Source: an uncultured Clostridia bacterium (GTDB lineage Bacteria > Bacillota > Clostridia > Christensenellales > Borkfalkiaceae). Taken from it: a stretch of DNA of 60,074 nt. Positions 7,407 through 15,340 of this stretch are shown in pieces. A program made the position numbers and the translations under genes. Numbering within the stretch: the first letter of the stretch is position 1; each line of letters begins with the position of its first letter. The notes beneath the pieces were generated by a model that saw nothing but the letters and a program-made list of their open reading frames with translations, was not told the origin of the DNA and made no database searches. The stretch covers positions 1 to 60,074 of the forward strand of contig CANRKK010000009.1 in assembly GCA_947631195.1 (NCBI GenBank), written 5' to 3'.

Positions 7407-8222
7407 ATGGCAGTAGTTCAAAAAGGCGCGATATCGTTCGGGCTTGTGTATATTCCCGTTAATCTCTATACGGCCACGCAAGACAGCGATATTACTTTTA
7501 ACCAGCTCCACAAGACGGATAAATCCCGCATACGCTACAAAAAAGTGTGCGGACACTGCGGCAAAGAGGTTGAGGCAAAGGACATAGTGCGCGGCTTTCA
7601 ATACGCCAAGGACCAATACGTTGTGATAACGGACGAAGAAATAGAAAAAATCAAAACCGAAAAGGACAAAACGATAACCATACTCGGCTTTACGTCCCTC
7701 GATGAAATAAGTCCCGTATACTATGACAGGGCCTATCACGTCGTCCCCCAAAAGGGCGGCGGCAAGGCGCTGGAACTTTTGCGGCAGGCGATGTTTAAAA
7801 CGCAGCGCGCGGCGCTGGGGCGGACGGTTTTGGGGAATTCGGAAAAATTGCTCGTTATTATTCCCCGCAAAGACGGGATATTGATACAGACCCTCCTCTA
7901 TCAGGACGACATAAGGGAAATCCCCGTCGCATACGAAAAGCCCGCAGTTTCCGACGCGGAACTTGCAATGGCGGAAAAACTGATAGAAAGTATGAAGGAA
8001 AAATTCGAGCCCGAAAAATATAAAGACGAATTCCGCGAAAAATTAAAGGATCTGATAGACAGCAAAATCGCGGGCAAGACAGTGGAAAAACCGCGCGAAG
8101 AAAGACCCGGCAAAATTATAGATATCATGGAGGCCTTGAAAATGAGCATAAAAAATACGGACTCCAAAAAGCCCGCACAAAAGCCAACCAAAACAGCGTC
8201 CAAACCGCGAAAACGCGCGTAG
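7407..8222 (+). CDS. ku: Ku protein for non-homologous end joining
   Basis: A 271-residue bacterial Ku, a homodimeric ring that binds DNA ends and recruits LigD. The N-terminus (AVVQKGAISFGLVYIPVNLY) and the CGHCGKEVE segment are typical of the Ku core. The last ~40 residues are rich in Lys, Pro and Arg, as in Ku proteins whose basic tail contacts DNA. GGAGG lies seven bases before the ATG. It is divergent from ligD and ends only two bases from the convergent tcdA stop codon. Confidence 0.96.
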   Translation: MAVVQKGAISFGLVYIPVNLYTATQDSDITFNQLHKTDKSRIRYKKVCGHCGKEVEAKDIVRGFQYAKDQYVVITDEEIEKIKTEKDKTITILGFTSLDEISPVYYDRAYHVVPQKGGGKALELLRQAMFKTQRAALGRTVLGNSEKLLVIIPRKDGILIQTLLYQDDIREIPVAYEKPAVSDAELAMAEKLIESMKEKFEPEKYKDEFREKLKDLIDSKIAGKTVEKPREERPGKIIDIMEALKMSIKNTDSKKPAQKPTKTASKPRKRA

Positions 8223-8224
8223 GA

Positions 8225-8935
8225 CTATCGGGAAATCAAATCCTTTATCACTTCGGAGGCAATTATAAGCCCCGCAACGGACGGGACGAACGCAACGCTG
8301 CTGCACGCCCGCCTTGCCCCGTTTTTTATCTCCTCGCCGCTTGCGCAAGGTTTGGGTTCCTCCTTAGAATACACGACTTTGAGGCTGTCTATGCCCATTT
8401 TTTTGAGTTCCCTGCGCATGGTTTTGGCAAGCGGACAAACGGAAGTTTTATATATGTCGGCAACTTCGAACATGGTGGGGTCCAGCTTATTGCCCGTACC
8501 CATAGAGCTTATTACGGGAACGTTTGCCGCCTTTGCGTTTTTTATAATCGCAAGTTTGCCCGATACGGTGTCTATGGCGTCGACGACATAATCGAACGCC
8601 GAAAAATCCAACTCGTTTTCATTTTCGGGCAGATAAAACAGTTTATGCTTTGTTACGGCGCAGTCGGGATTGATATCCAAAATGCGCTCCGCAGCGACGT
8701 CCACCTTGCAGCAATCCAAAGTTTTAAGCGTGGCGATGAGCTGGCGGTTCAGATTTGTTACGCTCACCATGTCGTTGTCCACAAGGTCGATGGCCCCCAC
8801 GCCCGAACGCGCCAAGGCCTCGACTACGTAGCTCCCCACTCCGCCTATACCGAATACGGCAACGCGAGACAAGGCGAGTTTTTGCATAGCTTGTTCACCC
8901 AAAAGAGATTGGGTTCTTGAAAACTTGTCCAACAT
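8225..8935 (-). CDS. tcdA: tRNA threonylcarbamoyladenosine dehydratase (ThiF/E1 family)
   Basis: A 236-residue E1-like adenylating enzyme that cyclises N6-threonylcarbamoyladenosine in tRNA. The ATP-binding VAVFGIGGVGSYVVEALARSG is near residues 23-45, followed by LVDNDMVSVTNLNRQ, FDYVVDAIDTV and ISSMGTGNKLDP, all typical of TcdA/CsdL. ATG 8935 gives the family start MLDKFSRTQSLLG; the frame extends 53 codons further upstream with no family similarity. No clear Shine-Dalgarno is seen. Confidence 0.93.
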   Translation of the reverse strand: MLDKFSRTQSLLGEQAMQKLALSRVAVFGIGGVGSYVVEALARSGVGAIDLVDNDMVSVTNLNRQLIATLKTLDCCKVDVAAERILDINPDCAVTKHKLFYLPENENELDFSAFDYVVDAIDTVSGKLAIIKNAKAANVPVISSMGTGNKLDPTMFEVADIYKTSVCPLAKTMRRELKKMGIDSLKVVYSKEEPKPCASGEEIKNGARRACSSVAFVPSVAGLIIASEVIKDLISR

Positions 8936-9141
8936 AAATATAAAATAAAAAACTCTAAAAAATTTGAACGAACGGTTTAAACGGCGGGAAACTGCGGTAT
9001 AAATAAAATGAACAAGGAAGACGGTAGGCGTCGGGCGGAAGGCGCTCCGTACTTCGGTAAAACCGAAACAGGATTTTGCCCCCAACGCGACCACCGCAGC
9101 CTCCCAAAGTTATAAAAAATTATAATTTAAGGAGAATTATT

Positions 9142-9555
9142 ATGAAACATTATTTACAGAACAGAAATAACAACTACGACATTTTTGACGCTTTTGACGA
9201 CTTTTTCAAACCGATGTTCTACGACGAGAGCAGAGATTTGAGGACGGACATCAAGGAGACCGAAACGGACTATGAACTTGACATCGAGTTGCCCGGCTAT
9301 GCAAAAAACGAGATTAAAATTTCCCTTGAAAACGGATATCTTACGGTGAACGCCTCCAAACAGAAGAAAGAGGAAAACGGCAAAAAGTATCTGCGCAGGG
9401 AAATATCGGAGAGCACTTCGAGAAGTTACTATGTCGGAGCGGACGTCACCCGCGATAGCATAAAGGCCAAGTTTGAAAACGGCATACTGACTTTAACCGT
9501 CCCCAAGGCCGCGCCCAAACAACTCAAGGAAAACAACTATATAGACATAGAGTAA
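9142..9555 (+). CDS. Small heat-shock protein, Hsp20/alpha-crystallin family
   Basis: A 137-residue ATP-independent chaperone. The alpha-crystallin domain runs from about residue 28 (RTDIKETETDYELDIELPGY) to the GILTLTVPK motif near residue 123, with a short C-terminal tail. AAGGAG lies seven bases before ATG 9142; the longer frame from 9076 is not supported. No CIRCE element is seen upstream. A terminator follows. Confidence 0.95.
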   Translation: MKHYLQNRNNNYDIFDAFDDFFKPMFYDESRDLRTDIKETETDYELDIELPGYAKNEIKISLENGYLTVNASKQKKEENGKKYLRREISESTSRSYYVGADVTRDSIKAKFENGILTLTVPKAAPKQLKENNYIDIE

Positions 9556-9590
9556 CCCCGCTATACGGCTGCAATATTTAAAAACATTCG

Positions 9591-9618
9591 GTCCGACGTT
9601 TTATACGCCGGACTTTTT
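9591..9618. terminator. Bidirectional terminator
   Basis: GTCCGACG (9591-9598) and CGCCGGAC (9606-9613) form a stem with one mismatch and a 7-base loop, then TTTTTT. It lies between hsp20 and the convergent signalling operon. Confidence 0.8.
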
Positions 9619-9638
9619 TGTTGTCCGCCCGTTCGGCC

Positions 9639-10472
9639 CTATTTATTGTTTTTATTGTTTTGCATGGCGGCAACTATGTTGAGCAAAATCTTCAATATGA
9701 TCCTGATCAGCTGCAAAATGTTGATTAGGAAGTCGCATATATAGGCCGCACGATACGTGGAAAACACCCTTGCAACGCCCTCCTGTTCGTCGGGAGTCAA
9801 GAAGTCGTAGCCCTTGATTATCCCGAGAGTTTCGCGGTTGGCCCTGCCCTCCACTTTGATTACGAGGAAGGACAGCACAAAGCTCGCCACAAAGTACGCA
9901 AAGCCGAGGCAGGCGGCGATTAACGTGAACAGGCCCGTGAACGAACCGCCCGTGAGGACGCACATTACAAAATCGCCTATAACACCCAGAATGACTATGG
10001 GGAGAAAGAACACCGGACCGAACACGGCCACCTTTTGCAGGCGCCAGCGCATTTTGAAAGAGGCGCTGTTATTTTTGTCCAGAACAACAAGCCCTACCTT
10101 CTGGAGCGCGAGCCCCACCGCGGTGAGGTTTTCGCCGTAGTATGTCGATTTGCGCAAATATACCGTTTTTTTGTTGGGATTATAGTGGTTGCCGAAGATC
10201 ATTGCGCGGAAAAAGCCGCTCTGCTTCACCTGTATATCGCCGTAGCCGAGGTCCTGCAACAGGGTGACGGCGGCCGAATAGCCGTTGTAGCCCCCCTCGG
10301 TCTTCTTGCGGTCTGTAATCCAATAGTTGACAAAAATCTTTATGCGCAATACCAAGGCCGCCAAAGAGACAATACATATGAGTATAGTAACTATGGCCAA
10401 GGCAATTAAAAGAATGAGACTCAATCCAAGCCATGGTTGCGAGTTGCCTGTTTCGGCAAGTAAATTGAACAT
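9639..10472 (-). CDS. YugP-like membrane protein lacking the HEXXH zinc motif
   Basis: A 277-residue membrane protein. The layout matches the YugP/Zn_peptidase_2 family: an N-terminal membrane segment, then GYSAAVTLLQDLGYGDIQVK and GNHYNPNKKTVYLRKSTYYGENLTAVG, then further membrane segments. At the place where active members have AAHEVGHA this protein reads LALQKVGL, so the catalytic Glu and both His ligands are gone. It is the last gene of the operon, 34 bases after the histidine kinase. AGGGGG lies upstream of the ATG. Inference: a non-catalytic homologue, perhaps a sensor partner or binding protein. The family match is by pattern only. Confidence 0.75.
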   Translation of the reverse strand: MFNLLAETGNSQPWLGLSLILLIALAIVTILICIVSLAALVLRIKIFVNYWITDRKKTEGGYNGYSAAVTLLQDLGYGDIQVKQSGFFRAMIFGNHYNPNKKTVYLRKSTYYGENLTAVGLALQKVGLVVLDKNNSASFKMRWRLQKVAVFGPVFFLPIVILGVIGDFVMCVLTGGSFTGLFTLIAACLGFAYFVASFVLSFLVIKVEGRANRETLGIIKGYDFLTPDEQEGVARVFSTYRAAYICDFLINILQLIRIILKILLNIVAAMQNNKNNK

Positions 10473-10506
10473 AATTTCCCCCTTGTTTTATAAAAGACAA
10501 TAGCGG

Positions 10507-11967
10507 TCAGTTGACCGGAGTTTCGCTGTCCTCGGGCGGGGTTGACGGCACGCACGGGAAGTCCACCCAGAACGTGGAGCCCTTGCCCTCCTCGCTCTCT
10601 ACGCCGAAGTCAAACGCGTGTGTTTCGAGAATGACTTTGACTATGTTTAGCCCGAGCCCCGTGCCTTTTACGGGCCGTACGTGATTCTCCTCCGAACGGT
10701 AATATCTTTCCCAAATATACGGCAGTTCATCCTTTTTAATCCCCTTGCCCGTATCGCGTATGGAAAACTTGATCCGTTGCCCGTCCATGCTCTGTTTAAG
10801 GCTGATATACACCATCTTATCCGCGCCCGTGTAGTTTACGGCGTTGCCGAGAAGATTGTATATTACCTGCCCTATCTTTTCCTCGTCGGCGCAGGTGTAC
10901 ATATCGGAATCTATATCGAGCATCAAGTTATAGCCGCTCTGCTGCAGATAGCCGAACTTGCCTATGAGCCCGTATAAATATTCTGTTAAATTGAACACTT
11001 TTTTATTGAGGTTGCCGAGATTTGACCTCACCTTGGAGACAGACAAGACGTCGTTTACAAGCCCTGTGAGCCTGTCGGCCTCGTCAATTATAACCTGCAG
11101 GTGCTTGTCGCGTTTTTCGGGATTGTCCCCCGATATTTCCTTGATCATTGAGGCATAAGCCTTTATCATCGTGAGCGGAGTTTTGAGGTCGTGCGTGATA
11201 TTCGCAAGTATCTCGCGCTGGAAATCGCCGCTCTTTTTAACCTCGTCCCGCATTTCGTTTAAAGTGTCGGAAAGCTGGGCGAGTTCGCGGTAGTCAACGT
11301 TGACAAATTGGACGGAATAATCGCCTTTGGCAAGTTTTTCGGCCGAATCGGACAGGGATTTTAATCCGCGGGACAGCCTTTGGGAAATGGAATACGCTAT
11401 TACAAACGCAATCGCCAACGCGATCCCGCTTATGAGCAGGAGATAGATCTGCATGCTGGTTACCGTTTCCCGCACGATGCCGAGCGAGCAGGACACGAGC
11501 AAAACGCTGTTTTGACCGTCCAACATGACGTTAGTGCAAAAATTCATAAACCCGTCCGAAACATAGACGGCGTCCTCATTTTCGGAAAGGCGCACGGCAT
11601 GGTCAAGGGCGTTTTGTATGCGCTCTCCCGAAACGGCGTCCACGTCCGCAGGGCGCAAAACCTCCCCTCCTGCCGAAAAAATATAGGAAATTATGCCGTC
11701 CTCGCGATAGCGCAAAAACACCGAATCGAGCACTGTGCCGTCGGGACTATGTTCAATGGTGCGGACCACCTCGTTGCCCACGTTTATCACCCTGTTGCGC
11801 GATTGGTTGCCCATCGTGTTTGTGACTACTATAAAAAACACAACGTCCACAAGCACGAGAATGAGCACGCCCAAAAGGCAGAAGTAGGCAAACATAACGC
11901 GGTTGACGCTCTTGAGTTTAAGTTTTTTTGCGGATTTGTCAGACTTCAAATTTATATCCCATGCCAC
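10507..11967 (-). CDS. Two-component sensor histidine kinase
   Basis: A 486-residue membrane sensor kinase. One membrane segment lies at about 24-48, an extracytoplasmic sensor of about 125 residues follows, then a second membrane segment near 173-195 and a HAMP linker. The HisKA phospho-acceptor is His259 in ANITHDLKTPLTM. The ATPase domain has NLLGNAVNY (N box), DTGKGI and GTGLGLNIVK. The frame starts at GTG 11967, 29 bases inside the upstream regulator gene; TTG 11949, with GGGA nine bases upstream, is a plausible alternative. The ligand is unknown. It pairs with the response regulator just upstream. Confidence 0.95.
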   Translation of the reverse strand: MAWDINLKSDKSAKKLKLKSVNRVMFAYFCLLGVLILVLVDVVFFIVVTNTMGNQSRNRVINVGNEVVRTIEHSPDGTVLDSVFLRYREDGIISYIFSAGGEVLRPADVDAVSGERIQNALDHAVRLSENEDAVYVSDGFMNFCTNVMLDGQNSVLLVSCSLGIVRETVTSMQIYLLLISGIALAIAFVIAYSISQRLSRGLKSLSDSAEKLAKGDYSVQFVNVDYRELAQLSDTLNEMRDEVKKSGDFQREILANITHDLKTPLTMIKAYASMIKEISGDNPEKRDKHLQVIIDEADRLTGLVNDVLSVSKVRSNLGNLNKKVFNLTEYLYGLIGKFGYLQQSGYNLMLDIDSDMYTCADEEKIGQVIYNLLGNAVNYTGADKMVYISLKQSMDGQRIKFSIRDTGKGIKKDELPYIWERYYRSEENHVRPVKGTGLGLNIVKVILETHAFDFGVESEEGKGSTFWVDFPCVPSTPPEDSETPVN

Positions 11968-12601
11968 GAAGCGTGACTATGAATTTGCGGTATTGCTTTA
12001 AGTTGGAACGGAGCATTTTTATATGGGTGTCGACCGTTCTGTCGTCGCCGTAAAAGTCAAAGCCCCAGACGTCCATCAGGAGTTTTTCGCGCGTGAGCGC
12101 AATACCCTTGTTCTTTACAAAATAAAACAATATTTCGTATTCCTTGGGCGTGAGTTCAACCTTTTCGCCGTCCACATACACATTCCGCCCCGCCATATCT
12201 ATCGTCAGCCCTTCAAAGCTGACTACATCGCTCGGGCTCTCCTCGCCGTAGCGTTTAAGTACCGCGTGAATACGCGCCATGACCTCCTTGGGGGAGAAGG
12301 GCTTGGTGACGTAGTCGTCGGCCCCTATCTCAAAGCCGAACAGCTTGTCATACTCCTCCCCGCGCGCCGAAAGCATGATGACGGGTATGTTTTTTGATTT
12401 TTTTATTTCCTTTACGGCCGAAAAGCCGTCGAGGCGCGGAAGCATTATATCCATCAAAATTATATCGAAGTCGGCTTCGCGGCACATTTTAACCGCCTGC
12501 ATGCCGTCGGCGGCTTCGTATGCCTCCCCTCCCTCGAACTCAACGTATTCCTTGAGGACGTTGCGTATCATATCTTCATCGTCAACTATCAGAACTTTCA
12601 T
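11939..12601 (-). CDS. OmpR/PhoB-family response regulator
   Basis: A 220-residue DNA-binding regulator. The receiver domain has acidic pocket DDED at 7-10, phospho-acceptor Asp51 in ILMDIMLP, and the conserved Lys in VTKPF. The C-terminal winged helix has LTPKEYEIL, VWGFDFYGDDRTVDTHI and LRGMGYKF. ACGGAG lies eight bases upstream of the ATG. The start overlaps the stop of a 26-codon ORF as ATGA, and the 3' end overlaps the kinase gene, so translation through the operon is probably coupled. Confidence 0.96.
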   Translation of the reverse strand: MKVLIVDDEDMIRNVLKEYVEFEGGEAYEAADGMQAVKMCREADFDIILMDIMLPRLDGFSAVKEIKKSKNIPVIMLSARGEEYDKLFGFEIGADDYVTKPFSPKEVMARIHAVLKRYGEESPSDVVSFEGLTIDMAGRNVYVDGEKVELTPKEYEILFYFVKNKGIALTREKLLMDVWGFDFYGDDRTVDTHIKMLRSNLKQYRKFIVTLRGMGYKFEV

Positions 12602-12678
12602 AAAACTTTCTCCGTAACATTTTTTATAAGCCCCGCATAAACAGCTTTAATTCTTTTTGCAATCTCGGCGGATTTCAT
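12598..12678 (-). CDS. 26-residue small ORF coupled to the response regulator
   Basis: A short frame starting MKSAEIAKRIKAVYAG and ending EKVL, Lys-rich and probably helical. GGAGG (12686-12690) lies seven bases upstream of the ATG, an ideal ribosome site. Its start overlaps the stop of the upstream gene (ATGA), and its stop overlaps the ATG of the response regulator (ATGA), so it fills the gap between the two genes with no spare base. This architecture supports translation. I do not recognise the peptide. It could be a functional small protein or mainly a translational-coupling device. Confidence 0.6.
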   Translation of the reverse strand: MKSAEIAKRIKAVYAGLIKNVTEKVL

Positions 12679-12980
12679 TGCTTGTCCTCCATAAATATAA
12701 CTTCCTTGCCGTGAGCTTTTGCATACTCAATTTCGTTTGCCGTGCTTGTGCCTATATAGCCATTTTTATTTATTACATAAATAGCGTCGGAAAGGTCTAT
12801 TTTTCTTTTATGTATCTCGTCAAGCATTTCTTTCTGCTCGTCAGAAAAAACATCTCCGCTATGCCCGAAACATCCTACCGATATTACTATGTTCCCGGCC
12901 AAGGTTAATTCTCTATTTACTCTTTCAAAATCTTCTTTGAATTTTGTACTTCCACAAAGTGTAATGACTTTAATTGCCAT
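12675..12980 (-). CDS. DUF4406-like / nucleoside deoxyribosyltransferase-like protein
   Basis: A 101-residue Rossmann-like protein. It opens with VITLCGSTKF, and has DLSDAIYVINKNGYIGTSTANEIEYAKAHGKEVIF, a pattern shared by the nucleoside 2-deoxyribosyltransferase superfamily and the short DUF4406 proteins. In the superfamily this fold binds nucleotides; the substrate here is unknown. AGGAG precedes the ATG. It is the first gene of the signalling operon, transcribed from the promoter at 13064-13092 with a leader of about 77 bases. Confidence 0.8.
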   Translation of the reverse strand: MAIKVITLCGSTKFKEDFERVNRELTLAGNIVISVGCFGHSGDVFSDEQKEMLDEIHKRKIDLSDAIYVINKNGYIGTSTANEIEYAKAHGKEVIFMEDKQ

Positions 12981-13063
12981 TTTAATCTCCTTTACTTTAT
13001 AATAAACCGCTTTGCGGAAAGATTATTTGTATAATTGTGAAATATACGTAAAATTTCATAATA

Positions 13064-13092
13064 AGTGTAACATAAAAAAATATTTTAGTCAA
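13064..13092 (-). promoter_or_regulatory. SigA-type promoter for the signalling operon
   Basis: Minus strand TTGACT (13087-13092), a 17-base spacer and TACACT (13064-13069). Divergent from the radical-SAM promoter 27 bases away, so the two transcripts may share regulation. Confidence 0.65.
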
Positions 13093-13118
13093 CGCTATTG
13101 AAAATTTATAAAAAACGG

Positions 13119-13147
13119 TTGACAAAATGCCCGAATACGGATATAAT
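13119..13147 (+). promoter_or_regulatory. Consensus SigA promoter for the radical-SAM operon
   Basis: TTGACA (13119-13124), a 17-base spacer and TATAAT (13142-13147): both boxes match consensus exactly. Predicted start near 13154, about 150 bases before the chosen start codon. Confidence 0.85.
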
Positions 13148-13154
13148 CTATTTA

Positions 13155-13302
13155 TAAACAAATGTTTGCATACTGTTTTTTCGGGTAATTAAAACAGTTT
13201 GCAGGCAAATCGGGTAGCTCCGCCGGGAAAGCCGTTCTCCTTTCTCCCGGCGGAAATTTGCACTTTTATATCGGAGCGGGCGCAGACAGCGCGCAAAAAC
13301 GT
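13155..13302 (+). promoter_or_regulatory. Structured 5' leader, possible RNA regulator
   Basis: Three helices can form. ACTGTTTT (13172-13179) pairs with AAAACAGT (13191-13198). GCAAAT (13205-13210) pairs with ATTTGC (13256-13261) and encloses CCGCCGGGA (13220-13228) paired with TCCCGGCGG (13245-13253). No T-run follows the last helix, so it is not an ordinary terminator. It matches no riboswitch class that I recognise. Confidence 0.5.
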
Positions 13303-14559
13303 ATGATTGACGAGAGAAAGCTGGAAATTTTAACCGAGAGCGCAAAGTACGACGTAAGTTGTTCCTCCTCGGGCTCAAAGCGGGCAAACAAACCCGGCGG
13401 GTTAGGCAACGCCTCTTTCGGCGGGATATGCCACTCCTTTACGCCTGACGGGCGGTGTATTTCCCTTTTGAAAATATTGATGAGCAACGAGTGCCTGTAT
13501 GACTGCGAGTACTGCCCCAACCGCCGCAGCGCCGACGTGCCGAGGGCGAGGCTGACGCCCGACGAAATTTGCGAACTGACGATAAATTTTTATAAGCGCA
13601 ACTATATAGAGGGGCTGTTTTTATCCTCGGCTGTGTTCGACTCGCCCGATAAGACAATGGAGCTTTTGTGCGAGACGGTGACAAAGCTGCGCAGGGTGTA
13701 TAATTTTAACGGATACATACACTTGAAGGGCATACCGCATGCCGACAGCGCGATTATGATGAAAGCGGCGCACATTGCCGACAGAATGAGCTATAACATA
13801 GAGCTGCCGAGCGAAAAATCGCTGAAACTTTTGGCCCCGCAAAAGAGCAAACAGAGCCTTGTGGCGCCAATGAAAGAACTTAAAGAGGCCATGGACTATG
13901 ACCGCATAAACAAGGTGAGAAAAAACAAGGTGCTACCTGCGGGACAGACCACGCAGATGATTATAGGCGCGTCTCCCGAGAGCGACGGGCAAATTTTAAA
14001 GCTCACGGAGGCGCTGTACAGGAATATGAATTTAAAGAGGGTTTACTACTCCTCGTATATCCCCGTTGTGAAGTCAAACAAGCTCCCTGCGGTGGGCGCG
14101 GGCCTTTTGAGGGAACACAGGCTGTACCAGGCAGACTGGCTGATACGTTTTTACGGGTTTGACGTTGACGAGATCTGCGGCGCGGAAGAAAATCTTTCGC
14201 CCGACTACGACCCCAAGTGCGCGTGGGCGCTGAAAAATATGCAACTTTTCCCCGTGGAAATAAATACGGCGCCGCTGGCCATGCTCCTGCGGGTGCCCGG
14301 GATAGGCTCCAAGGGCGCATATAAAATCTGCGAGGCGAGAAAATTCGGCAAGCTGGATTTTGATAATCTTGCAAAAATGCGCATAGTATTAAAGAGAGCC
14401 AAACACTTTATTACCTGCAAAGGTAAATTTTACGGTTCGGACAGCTTTGAACAGGTTAAAACTTCGCTTATGCTCGACGGGGCGCGCGAAATGCAGACGC
14501 AGCTTTCAATGTTTTCCGACTCCTCCACCGCGCTCTCCGTTCTTACAGGTGAATTATGA
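13303..14559 (+). CDS. Putative DNA modification/repair radical SAM protein
   Basis: A 418-residue protein. The radical-SAM cluster motif CLYDCEYC (Cys near 64, 68 and 71) follows the family signature AKYDVSCSSSGS. A helix-hairpin-helix (LLRVPGIGSKGAYKICEAR, near 327) suggests DNA binding. This matches the TIGR03916-type family, which is regularly paired with a DUF4130 protein; its exact reaction is not established. ATG 13303 is chosen because it gives the usual family N-terminus; the frame runs back to TTG 13258, which would cut into the structured leader. No strong ribosome site precedes either. The stop overlaps the next start as ATGA. Confidence 0.88.
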   Translation: MIDERKLEILTESAKYDVSCSSSGSKRANKPGGLGNASFGGICHSFTPDGRCISLLKILMSNECLYDCEYCPNRRSADVPRARLTPDEICELTINFYKRNYIEGLFLSSAVFDSPDKTMELLCETVTKLRRVYNFNGYIHLKGIPHADSAIMMKAAHIADRMSYNIELPSEKSLKLLAPQKSKQSLVAPMKELKEAMDYDRINKVRKNKVLPAGQTTQMIIGASPESDGQILKLTEALYRNMNLKRVYYSSYIPVVKSNKLPAVGAGLLREHRLYQADWLIRFYGFDVDEICGAEENLSPDYDPKCAWALKNMQLFPVEINTAPLAMLLRVPGIGSKGAYKICEARKFGKLDFDNLAKMRIVLKRAKHFITCKGKFYGSDSFEQVKTSLMLDGAREMQTQLSMFSDSSTALSVLTGEL

Positions 14560-15287
14560 AAATCTTTATTACAGACGGCGGCTCCTACAGCTTTTTTACC
14601 GCCGTATTCGACGCTTACAGAGAGCGCGAGTGCATTATAACTTCCGACGAAAACGTGCAGATGAGCTTTGACAGCGAGATCGTGCGCGTTGAAACCAACT
14701 ACAATAAGTGCGCGCGCGTGCAGAAAAAACTCTTAAAATACGACAGCTCTGCGGTGGACGATATTCTGACGGTTTTGAGAAGCTGCGACAGCCTGAAAGA
14801 GCAGACGGCCTTTGACTATATAAAGCGGCTTATGGAGCAAAAGACATCAATAGACAGGGCCTATAATTTGCCCGAAGTGATTATCTTTAACGAACTCAAG
14901 CACAAGGTTACCTATGAAGTGCACAAGATGAGCGGCTTTTTGAGGTTTATGGAGTGCGACAGCGGGGCTTTTTACGCCCCCTATTCCCCCGACAACGACA
15001 TAACGGACATGCTTATGCCCCACTTTGCCGCAAGATTCAGAAACGAAAGATTTGTTATCCACGATGTTAAAAGGAAGATTGCGGGGATATACGACGGCCA
15101 CGAATGGCTTATAGGCTATGCGGGCGAAGCCGAAGTTTATCTTTCGGAATACGAAAAAGTGTTCCAGACGCTGTGGAAAAAGTACTATAAGGCGGTAAAC
15201 ATAAAGGAACGTCCGCACGAAAAGCAGATGAAGGGCTATATGCCCGTGCGGTATTGGAAATTTTTGCCCGAGAAAATGGACGGATAA
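14556..15287 (+). CDS. DUF4130 protein, partner of the radical SAM protein
   Basis: A 243-residue protein of the TIGR03915/DUF4130 family, annotated as a probable DNA-metabolism protein always found beside the radical-SAM gene. Recognisable parts are the FITDGGSYSFFTAVFDAY start, EVHKMSGFLRFMEC, LMPHFAARF and DVKRKIAGIYDG. It starts inside the upstream stop codon (ATGA), so the two are made together. In some genomes the partner is fused to uracil-DNA-glycosylase-like domains; no such domain is present here. A terminator follows. Confidence 0.88.
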   Translation: MKIFITDGGSYSFFTAVFDAYRERECIITSDENVQMSFDSEIVRVETNYNKCARVQKKLLKYDSSAVDDILTVLRSCDSLKEQTAFDYIKRLMEQKTSIDRAYNLPEVIIFNELKHKVTYEVHKMSGFLRFMECDSGAFYAPYSPDNDITDMLMPHFAARFRNERFVIHDVKRKIAGIYDGHEWLIGYAGEAEVYLSEYEKVFQTLWKKYYKAVNIKERPHEKQMKGYMPVRYWKFLPEKMDG

Positions 15288-15293
15288 ATTAAA

Positions 15294-15334
15294 CGGCGGG
15301 GTTCGCTTAAAGACCCCGCCGCTCTTTGTTTTTT
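15294..15334. terminator. Bidirectional terminator
   Basis: CGGCGGGGT (15294-15302) pairs with ACCCCGCCG (15313-15321), followed by a T-rich run. It lies between convergent genes. Confidence 0.85.
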
Positions 15335-15340
15335 ATGGTT

